64,000 nucleotides of DNA from Saccharopolyspora soli (GCF_022678645.1 NZ_JALBWV010000001.1:248001-312000), one strand, 5' to 3'; positions 28,006-37,525 are shown, counted from the stretch's first letter. Notes: generated by a model not told the origin, from the letters alone. Program-made: numbers and translations.

Positions 28006-28008
28006 TGC

Positions 28009-28259
28009 TCAGCGGAGCTTCTGGAAGAAGGCGCGGATGTCGCCGACCAGCTCCTTCGGTGCTTCCATCGAGAGGAAGTGACCGCCGCGCTCCAGTTCCG
28101 TCCAGTGCACGACGTTGTGGTCGCGCTCCGCCCAGCGGCCCAGCCGACGCCGGGCAACTCGTCCGGCCAGCGGGTGTTGGCCAGCCGCGCCGTCAAGGCG
28201 TCGAGCCGCGCCTGCGGGATGTCGATGCGAAAGGGGCGAATGCTCTGATCCGTGTTCAT
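28009..28259 (-). pseudogene. Epoxide hydrolase remnant (N- and C-terminal ends only)
   Basis: The first ~40 codons read [16 protein letters not shown] and [15 protein letters not shown], the N-terminal (EHN) domain of microsomal-type epoxide hydrolases. In another frame the last ~35 codons read [17 protein letters not shown] then [13 protein letters not shown] and stop, the C-terminal end with the catalytic His (GGHF). About 300 central residues, with the Asp nucleophile and cap, are missing and the two ends are in different frames, so an internal deletion has destroyed the gene. The functional family is about 380 residues. Confidence 0.7.
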
Positions 28260-28652
28260 GCGTGCGACGCTAGGAAGCACTTAGGACGAATTCGGTCCTG
28301 ATATGGCGGCGTGTTGGACACCTCCGCAGCGATTTCTCCGGGCAAGGAATCGACCACATCGAGGGAGACGTGCTGCTGATCGAGGACCGGAGTACGACCC
28401 GCGCGAGCGGGCAGCGAGGCTTCGGGTGGCCGCGGCCTCGTGGCCATCTCACCGATATGGTCCGCTTTTCGTGATTCTTCCCCGGATTTCGGGTCTTGCA
28501 CACCGCGTAATCGGCTGGTGGCAGGCGCGGAGCGCGCCTGCGAGACTGGGAGCACTTACCCGGCGGCGGGGGCTCGGCGGGTTGGCCGCGGCAGCGATCT
28601 CAGGGCTTGCCGACACCAGCTCCTCTCGTCGGTGCGATCCCGGGAGGTAACG
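28260..28652. promoter_or_regulatory. Divergent gap upstream of glnA with an AGGAC-N7-GTCCT dyad
   Basis: No convincing gene lies in these 393 bases. Next to the pseudogene is a dyad AGGAC-GAATTCG-GTCCT at 28283-28299, a likely operator of the lost epoxide hydrolase gene. I could not find a clear GlnR box for glnA by eye; the ribosome site is CGGGAGG just before its ATG. Confidence 0.35.
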
Positions 28653-30077
28653 ATGTTCACCAGTCCTGACGAGGTCCTGCGGTTCGTCTCCGACCAGGAC
28701 GTGAAGTTCATCGACGTCCGGTTCTGCGACCTGCCAGGCATCATGCAGCACTTCTCGGTACCGGCGGAGTCCTTCGCGGCCGAGATCTTCGAGGAGGGCA
28801 TCGCGTTCGACGGCTCGTCGGTGCGCGGCTTCCAGTCGATCCACGAGTCGGACATGCTGCTGCTGCCCGACCCCTACACCGCCCGGCTGGACCCGTTCCG
28901 GGCCGAGAAGACGTTGCTGCTCAACTTCTTCGTCCACGACCCCTTCACGTTGCAGGCGTACAGCCGCGATCCGCGCAACATCGCGCGCAAGGCCGAGCAG
29001 TACATCACCGAAACCGGCATCGCGGACGTGGCCCTCTTCGGCCCGGAGGCGGAGTTCTACCTGTTCGACTCGGTGCGCTTCTCGACCTCGGAGAACGCGT
29101 CGTTCCACGAGATCGACGCCGACGAGGGCTGGTGGAACACCGGCCGCGCGGAGGACGGCGGCAACCAGGGCTACAAGATCAAGTACAAGGCCGGGTACTT
29201 CCCCGTGCCGCCCACCGACCACCAGTCCGACCTGCGGGACGAGATCGTGCTGAACCTGATCGACGCGGGTTTCAGCGTGGAGAAGGCGCACCACGAGGTC
29301 GGTACCGCGGGACAGGCGGAGATCAACTACAAGTTCAACACGCTGCTGCACGCCGCGGACGATCTACAGCTCTACAAGTACATCGTGAAGAACACCGCGT
29401 GGCAGCGCGGCAAGAGCGCGACGTTCATGCCCAAACCGCTGTTCGGCGACAACGGTTCTGGCATGCACACCCACCAGTCGCTGTGGAAGAACGACCGCCC
29501 GCTGTTCTACGACGAGACCGGGTACGCGGGTCTCTCCGACCTCGCGCGGCACTACATCGGCGGCATCCTGCACCACGCGGCGAGCCTGCTGGCCTTCACC
29601 AACCCGACGGTGAACTCCTACCACCGCCTGGTGCCGGGTTTCGAGGCCCCGGTGAACCTGGTGTACTCGCAGCGCAACCGCTCGGCCTGCATCCGGATTC
29701 CGGTCACCGGCAGCAGCGGGAAGGCCAAGCGGATCGAGTTCCGGTGCCCGGATTCCTCCGGCAACCCCTACCTGGCCTTCGCCGCCATGGTGCTCGCGGG
29801 GCTGGACGGCATTTCGAACAAGACCGAGCCGCCGGAGCCGATCGACAAGGACCTCTACGAGTTGCCACCCGACGAAGCCCGCAACGTCGTCCAAGTCCCG
29901 TCCTCGTTGGACGCGGTCCTCAACAGCCTGGAAGAAGACCACGACTTCCTGCTGCGCGGTGACGTGTTCACCCCGGACGTGATCGAGACCTGGCTGGCCT
30001 TCAAGCGGGACCACGAGATCGACCCGCTGCGCCTGCGCCCGAACCCCTACGAGTTCGAGCTGTACTACGACGTGTGA
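28653..30077 (+). CDS. glnA: Type I glutamine synthetase
   Basis: Makes glutamine from glutamate, ammonia and ATP; forms a dodecamer. The 474-residue protein closely follows actinobacterial GlnA1: [17 protein letters not shown] near 48, the metal/ATP site AEFYLFDSV near 130, [15 protein letters not shown] near 227, the catalytic loop [18 protein letters not shown] near 262, and [11 protein letters not shown] near 345. The adenylylation site is intact: Tyr402 in [10 protein letters not shown], so activity is probably controlled by GlnE. Start ATG has GGGAGG upstream. The gene stands between a pseudogene and an NCS1 permease, away from glnE, so it may be either the main enzyme or a close paralogue. 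Confidence 0.93.
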   Translation: MFTSPDEVLRFVSDQDVKFIDVRFCDLPGIMQHFSVPAESFAAEIFEEGIAFDGSSVRGFQSIHESDMLLLPDPYTARLDPFRAEKTLLLNFFVHDPFTLQAYSRDPRNIARKAEQYITETGIADVALFGPEAEFYLFDSVRFSTSENASFHEIDADEGWWNTGRAEDGGNQGYKIKYKAGYFPVPPTDHQSDLRDEIVLNLIDAGFSVEKAHHEVGTAGQAEINYKFNTLLHAADDLQLYKYIVKNTAWQRGKSATFMPKPLFGDNGSGMHTHQSLWKNDRPLFYDETGYAGLSDLARHYIGGILHHAASLLAFTNPTVNSYHRLVPGFEAPVNLVYSQRNRSACIRIPVTGSSGKAKRIEFRCPDSSGNPYLAFAAMVLAGLDGISNKTEPPEPIDKDLYELPPDEARNVVQVPSSLDAVLNSLEEDHDFLLRGDVFTPDVIETWLAFKRDHEIDPLRLRPNPYEFELYYDV

Positions 30078-30104
30078 GCGCTGTCCACATGGCACTGTTG
30101 CGGC

Positions 30105-31487
30105 TCATCGGATCGGTCGCTGCCTGATCGGTGTGAGCCGCCAGTAGAGGAAGGCCGTGATCGCGAAGCCGACGAGGAACGTGATGTCGCCGACCCAGGG
30201 GAAGGTCTGCGGGATCGGACCCGTGTAGCGGGATTGGTTGGCGAACAGCACCACGGAGCTGATCAGGCCGACGAGGAATGCGATGACTCCCGCCCTGTTG
30301 CGGTGTTCGGTGTCGTAGAGCAAGTCGTCGATTCGGGTTCCACGCCGCAAGTACTGGTCGATCAGCACGACTCCGAGCCACGGGCTGATCCAGTAGGAGA
30401 TGATCAGCAGGAAGCTTTCGTAGGCGTGTCCGGCGTCGGCCAGGCCGAGCCAGGCCAGGACGAATCCGACCGTGCCGAACACCAGCGCCATGCCAGCGCG
30501 CCGCCAGGCCAGCGGCAGCCGGATTCCCAGGCACAGGAAGGCCAAGGCGCCGGAGTAGACGTTGAGCACGTTCGCCGCGATCGCACCGAGGGTGACGACG
30601 AGCAGCGTCGCTGCGGCGAGCACTCCAGGCAGGTGTCCGGTGAACACGGTCGTCGGGTTGTCCGACTCCACACCGCCGACGATGGTCATGGATGCCGCTC
30701 CGACCGCCATCAGCACGGTGGTGGACGCGAACAGGCCAAGACCGGCGAATACTCCCACCGCGCGGCGGTTCACCGATCTCGGCAGATAACGTGCGTAGTC
30801 CGCGGCGTAGGGATTCCAACCGGCGGTGTAGCCGAAAGCCGACCCGACGGCGAGCAGGAACCCGCCCAGACCGCCGTCACCGGCCACGTTCCCCGGACTG
30901 GTCTGGCTGAAGATCACCACCGCCACGACCGCGAAAACCACTGCGAGCACGCCGAAAACGTATTTCTCGTAAGCCTGGATAAGGTTGTGGCCGAAGAACG
31001 CGATCACGATCTGCAGCACGGTGACGATGCCCAGGCAGCCGAGCACCGGCAGGCCGGTCAGGGTGGCGAAGGCGAACGCCGCGCTGACGCTGTTGACGGC
31101 GAACCAGCCGACTCCGGCCATCACCGACATGAGCGCAGCTGGCACCACGTTGCCCCGGTGGCCGAACGCCACCCGGCCGAGCACCATTTGCGGTACACCG
31201 TGGCTCGGGCCGCGGGCGGACAGCGCGGCATGGGTCAACGCGCCGAGCAGGTTGCCTATCCCCAACGCGAAACACGCTTGCCAGAAGCCGAGTCCGAAGG
31301 CCGACACCGCGAGCACGCCGATGAAGATCGTGGCGAATTCGAGGTTCGGTGAGGTCCAGGTCCAGAACAACTGGCGGGCGCTGCCGTGCCGGTCCTCGTC
31401 GGAGACCGGCTCGATGCCGCCCGGCTCCACGGCGACCAGTCGATCGCCGTAGCCGTGCGTCGACCGCAGCGGTTCTGTGGTGTCCAT
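30105..31487 (-). CDS. NCS1-family purine/pyrimidine permease (cytosine permease-like)
   Basis: A 460-residue inner-membrane transporter with about twelve hydrophobic segments. The N-terminal signature region is present: WTWTSPNLEFATIFIGVLAV near 40, GPSHGVPQMVLGRVAFGHRG near 92 and GWNPYAADYARYLPRS near 225, all typical of the nucleobase:cation symporter-1 family (CodB-type). It would import a nucleobase, hydantoin or related heterocycle with a cation. Start ATG is preceded by GAAAGG. It lies 92 bases downstream of the oxygenase gene on the same strand, so oxygenase and transporter likely act on one substrate. Confidence 0.87.
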   Translation of the reverse strand: MDTTEPLRSTHGYGDRLVAVEPGGIEPVSDEDRHGSARQLFWTWTSPNLEFATIFIGVLAVSAFGLGFWQACFALGIGNLLGALTHAALSARGPSHGVPQMVLGRVAFGHRGNVVPAALMSVMAGVGWFAVNSVSAAFAFATLTGLPVLGCLGIVTVLQIVIAFFGHNLIQAYEKYVFGVLAVVFAVVAVVIFSQTSPGNVAGDGGLGGFLLAVGSAFGYTAGWNPYAADYARYLPRSVNRRAVGVFAGLGLFASTTVLMAVGAASMTIVGGVESDNPTTVFTGHLPGVLAAATLLVVTLGAIAANVLNVYSGALAFLCLGIRLPLAWRRAGMALVFGTVGFVLAWLGLADAGHAYESFLLIISYWISPWLGVVLIDQYLRRGTRIDDLLYDTEHRNRAGVIAFLVGLISSVVLFANQSRYTGPIPQTFPWVGDITFLVGFAITAFLYWRLTPIRQRPIR

Positions 31488-31579
31488 CCGTCGACCTTTC
31501 CCAATTCTGGTCCCTTGTGGACACCGCAGCGTAGTGGCCGGATGTTGTGCGCGGTGCGCCGTCAGGTTTCGAGCGGGTG

Positions 31580-32542
31580 TCAGCCGACGGTGATGGCGTC
31601 CAGCTTCGCCTTCAGGTATTCCGCAGCGATGACGTCGGGATAGGTGGTCCGCCCGATCGGTGGGGTCAGGGAACTGATCCGGGCGTCGTGGTCGGTCTCG
31701 TAGAAGAAGATCAGCGAGGTCAGTTCCTCGTCGGGCGCGCTGGCATCCGGTGGCAGCACCCGGTGCCGCGTCGAACGCCACCGATCCCCGGTCCAGCGCG
31801 CCATCAGATCGCCGATGTTCACGGTGAACGCGCTGGGATCGAAGGGCGCGTCCGCCCAGTCGCCTTCCTCGGTGTAGACCTGCAAACCGCCGACGCCGGA
31901 TTGCCGGCCCAGCACGGTCACCGTGCCGAAGTCGGTGTGCGGGCCGATCCGGAACTGGTTCGCCGCGGGTGCCCCGACCCGGTTCATCGCCGGGTACCAG
32001 TTGATGTTGAACGTGTAGGTCGGATGCCCGGTGTGCGCGGTGAAGTACGTCGGCGCCAGATCCAGCGCGACGGCGAAGATCTTCAGCAGCTCATCGGACA
32101 GCGCGCGCATCCGGGTCATGTACTCCTGGGCGGTCGCGGCGAATTCCGGAACTTCCGCAGGCCACACGTTGGGCTGGAACCAGAAGGAATCGACCGCTGG
32201 ATCGCCGACCGGTGTGTCCGCGCCGATCGAGTAGGACTCCTTGAGGTCGGGCGGGGTCTCGGTGCCTTCCGCGTAGCCGTTGGCCTCGGCCCCCGGTGGC
32301 AGCCAGCCCCGCCCGGCGACGGACACCGCGTACGCCGCTTTCGTCTCCGCTGGCAGCGCGAAGAACCGGCGTGCCACCTCGCGGGTGCGTTCGCGCAGTT
32401 CGTCCGGAACGCCGTGCCCGGTGATCAGCAAGAACCCGGAATCCCGCAAGGCCAGGTCTATTTCGGCGGCGACCCGAGCGCGGTCCTCGGCGCGACCCTC
32501 GAACCACGGCCGCAGATCAACAAGTGGTACCGACGAGGCCAT
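31580..32542 (-). CDS. Fe(II)/2-oxoglutarate-dependent oxygenase, isopenicillin-N-synthase-like
   Basis: A 320-residue non-haem iron oxygenase. The N-terminal DIOX_N part (PLVDLRPWFEGR; SGFLLITGHGVP) precedes the jelly-roll core with the iron ligands His202 and Asp204 in IGPHTDFGTVT and His260 in STRHRVLPP. An obvious Arg-x-Ser 2-oxoglutarate site after the second His is not seen, so co-substrate use is inferred from family. GAGGAG precedes the ATG. Beside an NCS1 transporter, a role in hydroxylating a nucleobase (as in thymine 7-hydroxylase or xanthine dioxygenase relatives) is plausible, not shown. Antibiotic synthesis is unlikely; no peptide synthetase is near. Confidence 0.83.
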   Translation of the reverse strand: MASSVPLVDLRPWFEGRAEDRARVAAEIDLALRDSGFLLITGHGVPDELRERTREVARRFFALPAETKAAYAVSVAGRGWLPPGAEANGYAEGTETPPDLKESYSIGADTPVGDPAVDSFWFQPNVWPAEVPEFAATAQEYMTRMRALSDELLKIFAVALDLAPTYFTAHTGHPTYTFNINWYPAMNRVGAPAANQFRIGPHTDFGTVTVLGRQSGVGGLQVYTEEGDWADAPFDPSAFTVNIGDLMARWTGDRWRSTRHRVLPPDASAPDEELTSLIFFYETDHDARISSLTPPIGRTTYPDVIAAEYLKAKLDAITVG

Positions 32543-32715
32543 CCGTGCTCCTCACGTCCTCAGCGACTACACGGCTCCCAGCCACTTTCGGCCGAGGGAG
32601 GTCGGCTGGCAAGACAACACCGGGGATTTCACCTGCAGGAAATAAACCGGCGCCGGGACGTCGAGCGGCGCCTTGAAACCCGTTGTGGGCAAGGCGTTGC
32701 TGGAGGGCTCGCAGG

Positions 32716-33300
32716 TCAGCCGGTGTAGATGAGTTGCGCCGCGGTCGCGCGGGCTTTGTCGGCGGCGCGGGTGACCACGCCCAGGGCCTGGGTCGTGGTG
32801 GCGCCTTCGTAGAGCATCATGAGCTGGTCGACGAGCAGGTTCGGTGCGGTGTGCGGAACGTTGTTGGCTATTTCGGTCATGCGTTGCTGAACGGCCTGTT
32901 TGTGCGCGGCGACGACCGCGCGTGCTGGATGGTCGGGTCCGGGGAATTCGGCTGCCGCGTTGGCGAACGGACAGCCGCGAAAACGCGGATCGCCGTGCCA
33001 GGTCTTCAGCGCGTCGAAGAACGCCAGCAGTTGGGCGCGGGAATCGGTTCCGGCGTTGGCGATCGCTTCGTCCAGCGTGGCGCGCCAGCGGACATCCCGG
33101 CCTTCGAGGTAGGCGATGACGAGGTCGTCCTTGCCACGGAAGTGCCGGTAGAAGGTCATGCGAGCGACGTCGGCCGCGGTGATCACGGCGTCGACGCCGG
33201 TCGCGTTGATGCCGTGCGCGTAGAAGAGTTCGTCCGCGGCGTCGAGCAGTCGTTGCCGCGCTGAACCGGACTGCTGTTCGTCGTCGGACTGAGTCGTCAT
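32716..33300 (-). CDS. TetR-family transcriptional regulator
   Basis: A 194-residue repressor. The helix-turn-helix at about 15-60 reads RQRLLDAADELFYAHGINAT then VDAVITAADVARMTFYRHF, typical of TetR; the C-terminal ligand domain includes RGCPFANAAAEFPGPDHPAR, a stretch shared by regulators of small detoxification operons. The ATG at 33300 has no strong ribosome site. Divergent from a methyltransferase, with an imperfect palindrome in the 78-base gap; it may also control the oxygenase and permease downstream on its own strand, 173 bases on. Confidence 0.88.
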   Translation of the reverse strand: MTTQSDDEQQSGSARQRLLDAADELFYAHGINATGVDAVITAADVARMTFYRHFRGKDDLVIAYLEGRDVRWRATLDEAIANAGTDSRAQLLAFFDALKTWHGDPRFRGCPFANAAAEFPGPDHPARAVVAAHKQAVQQRMTEIANNVPHTAPNLLVDQLMMLYEGATTTQALGVVTRAADKARATAAQLIYTG

Positions 33301-33309
33301 GCCGAGCAA

Positions 33310-33325
33310 TATACCGATCGTTCTA
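33310..33325. promoter_or_regulatory. Candidate TetR operator
   Basis: A 16-base imperfect palindrome, TATACCGATCGTTCTA, centred on CGATCG, 12 of 16 positions symmetric, about 10 bases before the TetR start and between the divergent genes. Position and symmetry fit autorepression; no binding data. Confidence 0.35.
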
Positions 33326-33378
33326 CCGCTTCTTTCCGGGAGCTGGGCGGGATTATTCGGTCGCGGTCGGGGTGGTTC

Positions 33379-34134
33379 TTGCGGTACACACGCGTGGTGG
33401 TTGACCGTCAGTTCGCCGATCCGAGCATCGCCAGGCTGTACGACTCCTTCTGCGCGGGAAGAAGGGATTTCGACTTCTACCTGCCCCTGGTGATGTCCGC
33501 GCGGTCGGTGCTGGACGTCGGTTGCGGCACCGGTCAGCTGCTGCGCCTGGCGAGGGAGCGCGGTCACGCGGGGCGGCTGTGCGGACTTGATCCCGCGGCG
33601 GCGATGCTGGACCAGGCGCGCAAGCGGTCGGACATCGAGTGGATCCTCGGTGACCTCGGCTCGGTGGGCTGGGACCGCGAGTTCGACCTGGTGGTGATGA
33701 CCGGTCACGCGTTCCAGGTTCTGGTCGAGGACGACGAGCTGCGCGCCGCGCTGGCGGCGATCCGGTCGGCCCTGACCGAGAACGGTCGTTTCGCGTTCGA
33801 GACGCGCAATCCGCTTGTTCGGGAATGGGAGCACTGGACTCCGGACGACGTGGCCGAGGTGACCGACGACGCTGGCGCCGTGGTGCGCTCCTGGCACGAA
33901 GTCGACACCCGGATCGGCGAGGACGTGGTTGGTTTCGTCCAAACGTTCGCCAGCCCCAGTTGGGACGGGCCGCGTGCGAGCCGGAGCACGTTGCGGTTCC
34001 TCGACCGGGACGTCCTGAAGTCGTTCCTGGTCAGCGCTGGGCTCGCGGTAGAGGAGCAATTCGGGGACTGGTCCGGAGGCCCGTTGACGGACACGAGCCC
34101 AGAGATCATCACCATCGCAGGGCGAAGCGCGTGA
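33379..34134 (+). CDS. Class I SAM-dependent methyltransferase
   Basis: A 251-residue methyltransferase with the Rossmann motif I VLDVGCGTGQLLRLA near residue 45, the motif II acidic end LCGLDPAAAMLDQAR, and motif IV DLVVMTGHAFQVL near 104. The substrate is unknown. The start is uncertain: a TTG at 33379 has GGGGTGG at short spacing, while GTGs at 33394 and 33397 lack a site but give a more usual family start (VDRQFADPSIARLYD). Divergent from the TetR gene and convergent with the aconitase X small subunit, 27 bases away. Third codon positions match the rest of the window. Confidence 0.8.
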   Translation: MRYTRVVVDRQFADPSIARLYDSFCAGRRDFDFYLPLVMSARSVLDVGCGTGQLLRLARERGHAGRLCGLDPAAAMLDQARKRSDIEWILGDLGSVGWDREFDLVVMTGHAFQVLVEDDELRAALAAIRSALTENGRFAFETRNPLVREWEHWTPDDVAEVTDDAGAVVRSWHEVDTRIGEDVVGFVQTFASPSWDGPRASRSTLRFLDRDVLKSFLVSAGLAVEEQFGDWSGGPLTDTSPEIITIAGRSA

Positions 34135-34161
34135 CTCACCGACCCCCGGTCGACCAAGCGC

Positions 34162-34578
34162 TCATGATGCTGATGCTGGCGTGACGATCACGACTCCGCT
34201 GTCGGCGTCGATGCGCACGTGGTCCCCGGTGGTGATGACGGCGAGCGGGTCGCGGTCCAGGCCGGTGATGGTCGGTACTCGGGTGACCACCGCCCCCAGC
34301 GCCGCCTTCGTGGTGACCGTGTTGAAGATCATCCCCAGCGGTGCGGTGCCCATCAGCCGGGTGCTCTGGAAGAACGCCGCCCACCCCGAGGAGCCCTTGG
34401 CACCGGGGAACACCAGGATCTTCCCGGCGAACGACACTCCGCACAGCTCGTGGCGGCGCTCGATGATCGTGCCGGTGGCCGGGTCGATCCCGCCCCAACC
34501 GGAGATGGTTTCCCGCGAGACCAGCGCCTCGCCTTCGGCGACACCGGGAACGACCTGCCTGCCGTGCAGCGTGATCAC
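34162..34578 (-). CDS. Aconitase X swivel (small) subunit
   Basis: A 138-residue swivel domain, the small subunit of two-piece AcnX enzymes. The family marks are GEALVSRETISGWGGIDP near 16, the FAGKILVFPGAKGSSGW stretch near 50, and TGDHVRIDADSG near the end. It pairs with the catalytic subunit to form a dehydratase; its Ser-rich loop reaches into the active site. It starts with a GTG in GTGA overlap with the stop of the large subunit, so the two are made together. Last gene of the LysR/IlvD/AcnX strand. Confidence 0.85.
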   Translation of the reverse strand: MITLHGRQVVPGVAEGEALVSRETISGWGGIDPATGTIIERRHELCGVSFAGKILVFPGAKGSSGWAAFFQSTRLMGTAPLGMIFNTVTTKAALGAVVTRVPTITGLDRDPLAVITTGDHVRIDADSGVVIVTPASAS

Positions 34579-35849
34579 TTCAGCTCCCCTCGCCAGCGGC
34601 CGGTGATCGCCGCGTCGATGCAGTCCTCCAGGGAACCGAACCACGCCTCGATGCCCAGGATGGCTGGCAGGTAGTGCGCCTGCTTCGCCGAGTCGGTGGC
34701 GAAGACCCGCGTGCCCTCCGGCGCCGCCCTGGACATCGCCGGGCACGAGTCGGCGAGCACCCGCCCACCAGCGGCTTCGATGATCTCGGTGTACCCGCTG
34801 CGATCCGCGGCGGTCTTGAGCGAGCGCGGGACCATCATCCACAACTGCGCCCGCAGTCGGCTGCCGTCCAGCAGCTTGGCGGTCATCCGGACCTGGTCCA
34901 GCGACGCGTGCGGGCAGCCCAGCAGCACGAAGTCCACGTCGGTCGACGTGCCCTGTCCGTTGAGGGTTTCGTACATCGCCTGGCGTTCGCGCGCTCCGTA
35001 GGGGACCACTTCCGGGATCGGGTGCGTTCCGAACGCCGCCTCCACCGTCGGCGCCTCCGGCGTGATGCCCGGCAGGTGGTACAGCTCGACCCCGCCCGAA
35101 GACGCCGCGGCGGCACCGAAGTGCTTCAACTCCAGCAGATCCGGGATGGCGAGCTCGCCGACCACGACCGGCCGCGCCTCCTGGACCACGTCCCCGGCGA
35201 AGTAACCGAGCATCCCCCATTCCATCGGATCGTCGATCGCAACGCTGGCCTCGATCAGGTGGGTACCGTGGCGGTTCTCCGCCAAGTGGTTGCCCCAGCA
35301 GGGGATTCGGCCGGTCAGCGAGGCGGCCCCGGTGGATGCGGTTCCTTCGCAGTTGGTGCGGGCGCCGAGCACCGAGTTGGCGTAGATGACCGCCGAGGAC
35401 TCCATCCACGCGCAGTGCTCGCCGCGCACCGGCAGGTTGCCGACCTGGTACGGCGTGCAGGTGGCGAGGATGTTCACGCCCTTGCGGCCGTAGAACGCCT
35501 CGGCCTCGCTCTGCAGCTTGATCATTTCCGCCGGATACGGAACCACTCCTGCGGAGTCGGGGCCGAAGCTCTGCTGCAACTGGCACGTCGGTACCCGCAT
35601 GTCGGGGATCTCGATCTCGTCGTCGCAGTCCAGGTTGATCACCGCGAAAGCCTTGTGCCAGCCACCTTCGCGCACCAGGCGGGCCTTCACCGGGGACGGT
35701 TGCGTCATGGTGCCCGCGACGTTGCGCACATCGCAGAGCTGCTCGGCGTCGAGCGCCTGCCCGTATCGCACGAGCAGATCCATCGCTGCGGCCACAGCTG
35801 GGCCTTCGGCGCCGTCGAGCATCGCCTTGTCGTCGTCGGAGAGCTTCAT
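34575..35849 (-). CDS. Aconitase X catalytic (large) subunit
   Basis: A 424-residue AcnX large subunit. Typical stretches are DAEQLCDVRNVAGTM near 34, TCTPYQVGNLPVRGEHCAW near 130, ESSAVIYANSVLGARTNCEG near 150, and LLGCPHASLDQ near 297; the Cys residues in these stretches are the usual metal/Fe-S ligands. Known AcnX enzymes are cis-3-hydroxy-L-proline dehydratase and, in archaea, mevalonate-5-phosphate dehydratase. No proline racemase or mevalonate genes are near; an IlvD-type dehydratase is. The ATG overlaps the IlvD stop (ATGA) and has GAGGAG. The substrate is therefore open; a hydroxy acid is likely. Confidence 0.85.
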   Translation of the reverse strand: MKLSDDDKAMLDGAEGPAVAAAMDLLVRYGQALDAEQLCDVRNVAGTMTQPSPVKARLVREGGWHKAFAVINLDCDDEIEIPDMRVPTCQLQQSFGPDSAGVVPYPAEMIKLQSEAEAFYGRKGVNILATCTPYQVGNLPVRGEHCAWMESSAVIYANSVLGARTNCEGTASTGAASLTGRIPCWGNHLAENRHGTHLIEASVAIDDPMEWGMLGYFAGDVVQEARPVVVGELAIPDLLELKHFGAAAASSGGVELYHLPGITPEAPTVEAAFGTHPIPEVVPYGARERQAMYETLNGQGTSTDVDFVLLGCPHASLDQVRMTAKLLDGSRLRAQLWMMVPRSLKTAADRSGYTEIIEAAGGRVLADSCPAMSRAAPEGTRVFATDSAKQAHYLPAILGIEAWFGSLEDCIDAAITGRWRGELK

Positions 35850-37525
35850 ATTTGCTCCTCTCGGCCGGTGAGCACCGCGCCTTGCTGGAGCGGCCGAACG
35901 GTCCGCTGGTAGATGGACAGCCAGCCCCTCTCGGTCGATCCCGGCCGGTCGAGCCGACTGCGGCGGTCGGTCAGCACGTCCTCCGGCACTTCGAGGTCGA
36001 CCCGCCGCGCGAGCACGTCGATCGAGATCACATCGCCGTCCGCGACGAGTGCGAGCGGCCCGCCGTCGGCGGCCTCCGGTGAGACTTCACCGACCACTAT
36101 CCCCTTGTTGACCAGTCCGGAGAGCTGTCCGTCGGTGACGACCGCTACCTGCCCGGTCAACCCTGCGCCATCCAGCGCGAACACCGGTCGGGAGGCCATG
36201 CCCATTCCCGGGCTGCCCTTCGGGCCGAGCCCGCGCAGCACCAGCACCTGACCGGGCTCGACCTCGCCGCGCTTCAACCCGTCCAGGGCGTCCAGCGGGG
36301 AGTCGTAGACGATGGCCGGGCCGGTGAAGCTCAGCGGCCGGTCGTCGTCCACCGCGAGCTTGACGATCCCGGTTTCGGGCGCCAGCGAACCGCGGATCAG
36401 CACGATGGACGGCCGCCGCCCATAGGGGCGATCTAGTGGCCTGATGACCTCGTCGTCCGAAACCTCGGCCCCGGCGAGGTTCTCGCCCAAGGTTCGGCCG
36501 GTAAGCGTGCGGGCGTCGGTTCCCAGCAGGTCCCGCAGCCGCGACATGATTCCCAGCGCGCCACCGGCCGCCTCGAACTGCTCGATGGAATGCGTGCCGT
36601 TGGGCCGGACCGCCGCCAGCAGCGGAACGTCGTCCGCGCACCGCTCGTAGAGCCCGTAGACGTCGACGTCCACTTCGGACTCCGCAGCCACCGCTTGCAG
36701 GTGCTTGACCGTGTTGATGGAGCCGCTAACCGACAGGACCACCATCGCGGCATTGCGGAACGATTCGGGTGTCAGGATGTCGCGCGGCTTGAGGTCTTCC
36801 TCGACCATCGCCACGACCCGGCGCCCGGCCTGCTCCACCGCGTCCCACATCTTCGGGCTGTTCGCGGCGACCGGGGTGCTGCCGGGCAGCGCCATGCCGA
36901 GTGCCTCGGCCGCGATGTGCATCGAGTTCGCGGTGCCCATCCCGGCGCACACTCCCGGACCTCGGACGGCGGTGTCGGCCATCTCGGTCAGTTCCGGCAG
37001 ATCGATGCGCCCCTGGGCGTGGTGCCCGGCGGCCAGGAACACGTCTTCGATGTCGCAGTGCTTGCCCCGGAACTCGCCGCACGGTTGGTACCCGCAGGCC
37101 ACGATGATCGTGGGGATGTTGAGCCGACCGGCGGCCATCAGCTGCGCCGGTGTGGTCTTGTCACACGAGGCCAGGCAGATCATGCCGTCCAGCAGCGGCC
37201 CTTCGACGGAGACCTCGATGTCGTTCACGATCAGGTCGCGGGCCGAGAGGATGTAACCGCCCCGGTGGCCCGCGCTGTGGATGAAGTCGCTCGGCGCGGT
37301 CGTGCGGACCTCGAACCCGATGCCGCCCGCGCGGGCGATCGCCTCCTTGGCCCGCGCCGCGATCGCGTCCAGGTGGCTGTAGCAGATCGCCAGCTGGGAC
37401 GAGGAGTTCACGATGGCGATCTTCGGTTTCGTCATGTCGTCGTCGCTGAGCCCGAGCGCCCGCCACTGCGCCCGCCGAGTCGCCCACGGCGAGGTGCCCG
37501 GCTCGAAGTTGCTCCGCAGCGCCAC
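35846..37525 (-). CDS. IlvD/Edd-family dehydratase (sugar-acid dehydratase type)
   Basis: A 559-residue Fe-S dehydratase. The cluster-ligand motifs are LASCDKTTPAQLMAAGR near 120 and GPGVCAGMGTANSMHIAAEALG near 190, with HRGGYILSARDLI near 88 and a C-terminal TDGQLSGLVNKGIVVGEVSPEA. The N-terminal LRSNFEPGTSPWATRRAQW suits the pentonate/aldonate dehydratase clade rather than the branched-chain amino-acid enzyme. I chose the GTG at 37525 with GAAGGGGGCG upstream; a longer frame exists but its first 48 codons look non-coding. It is coupled to AcnX by ATGA overlap and lies 193 bases after a LysR gene on the same strand. Confidence 0.85.
   Translation of the reverse strand: MALRSNFEPGTSPWATRRAQWRALGLSDDDMTKPKIAIVNSSSQLAICYSHLDAIAARAKEAIARAGGIGFEVRTTAPSDFIHSAGHRGGYILSARDLIVNDIEVSVEGPLLDGMICLASCDKTTPAQLMAAGRLNIPTIIVACGYQPCGEFRGKHCDIEDVFLAAGHHAQGRIDLPELTEMADTAVRGPGVCAGMGTANSMHIAAEALGMALPGSTPVAANSPKMWDAVEQAGRRVVAMVEEDLKPRDILTPESFRNAAMVVLSVSGSINTVKHLQAVAAESEVDVDVYGLYERCADDVPLLAAVRPNGTHSIEQFEAAGGALGIMSRLRDLLGTDARTLTGRTLGENLAGAEVSDDEVIRPLDRPYGRRPSIVLIRGSLAPETGIVKLAVDDDRPLSFTGPAIVYDSPLDALDGLKRGEVEPGQVLVLRGLGPKGSPGMGMASRPVFALDGAGLTGQVAVVTDGQLSGLVNKGIVVGEVSPEAADGGPLALVADGDVISIDVLARRVDLEVPEDVLTDRRSRLDRPGSTERGWLSIYQRTVRPLQQGAVLTGREEQI

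Noticed and set aside
28303..28650. 115-codon plus frame and 99-codon minus frame upstream of glnA
   Set aside because: No ribosome site, no recognisable family, composition of non-coding high-GC DNA.
31580..32542. Part of a beta-lactam cluster (isopenicillin N synthase)
   Set aside because: No peptide synthetase, expandase or resistance genes nearby; IPNS-like is a broad family.
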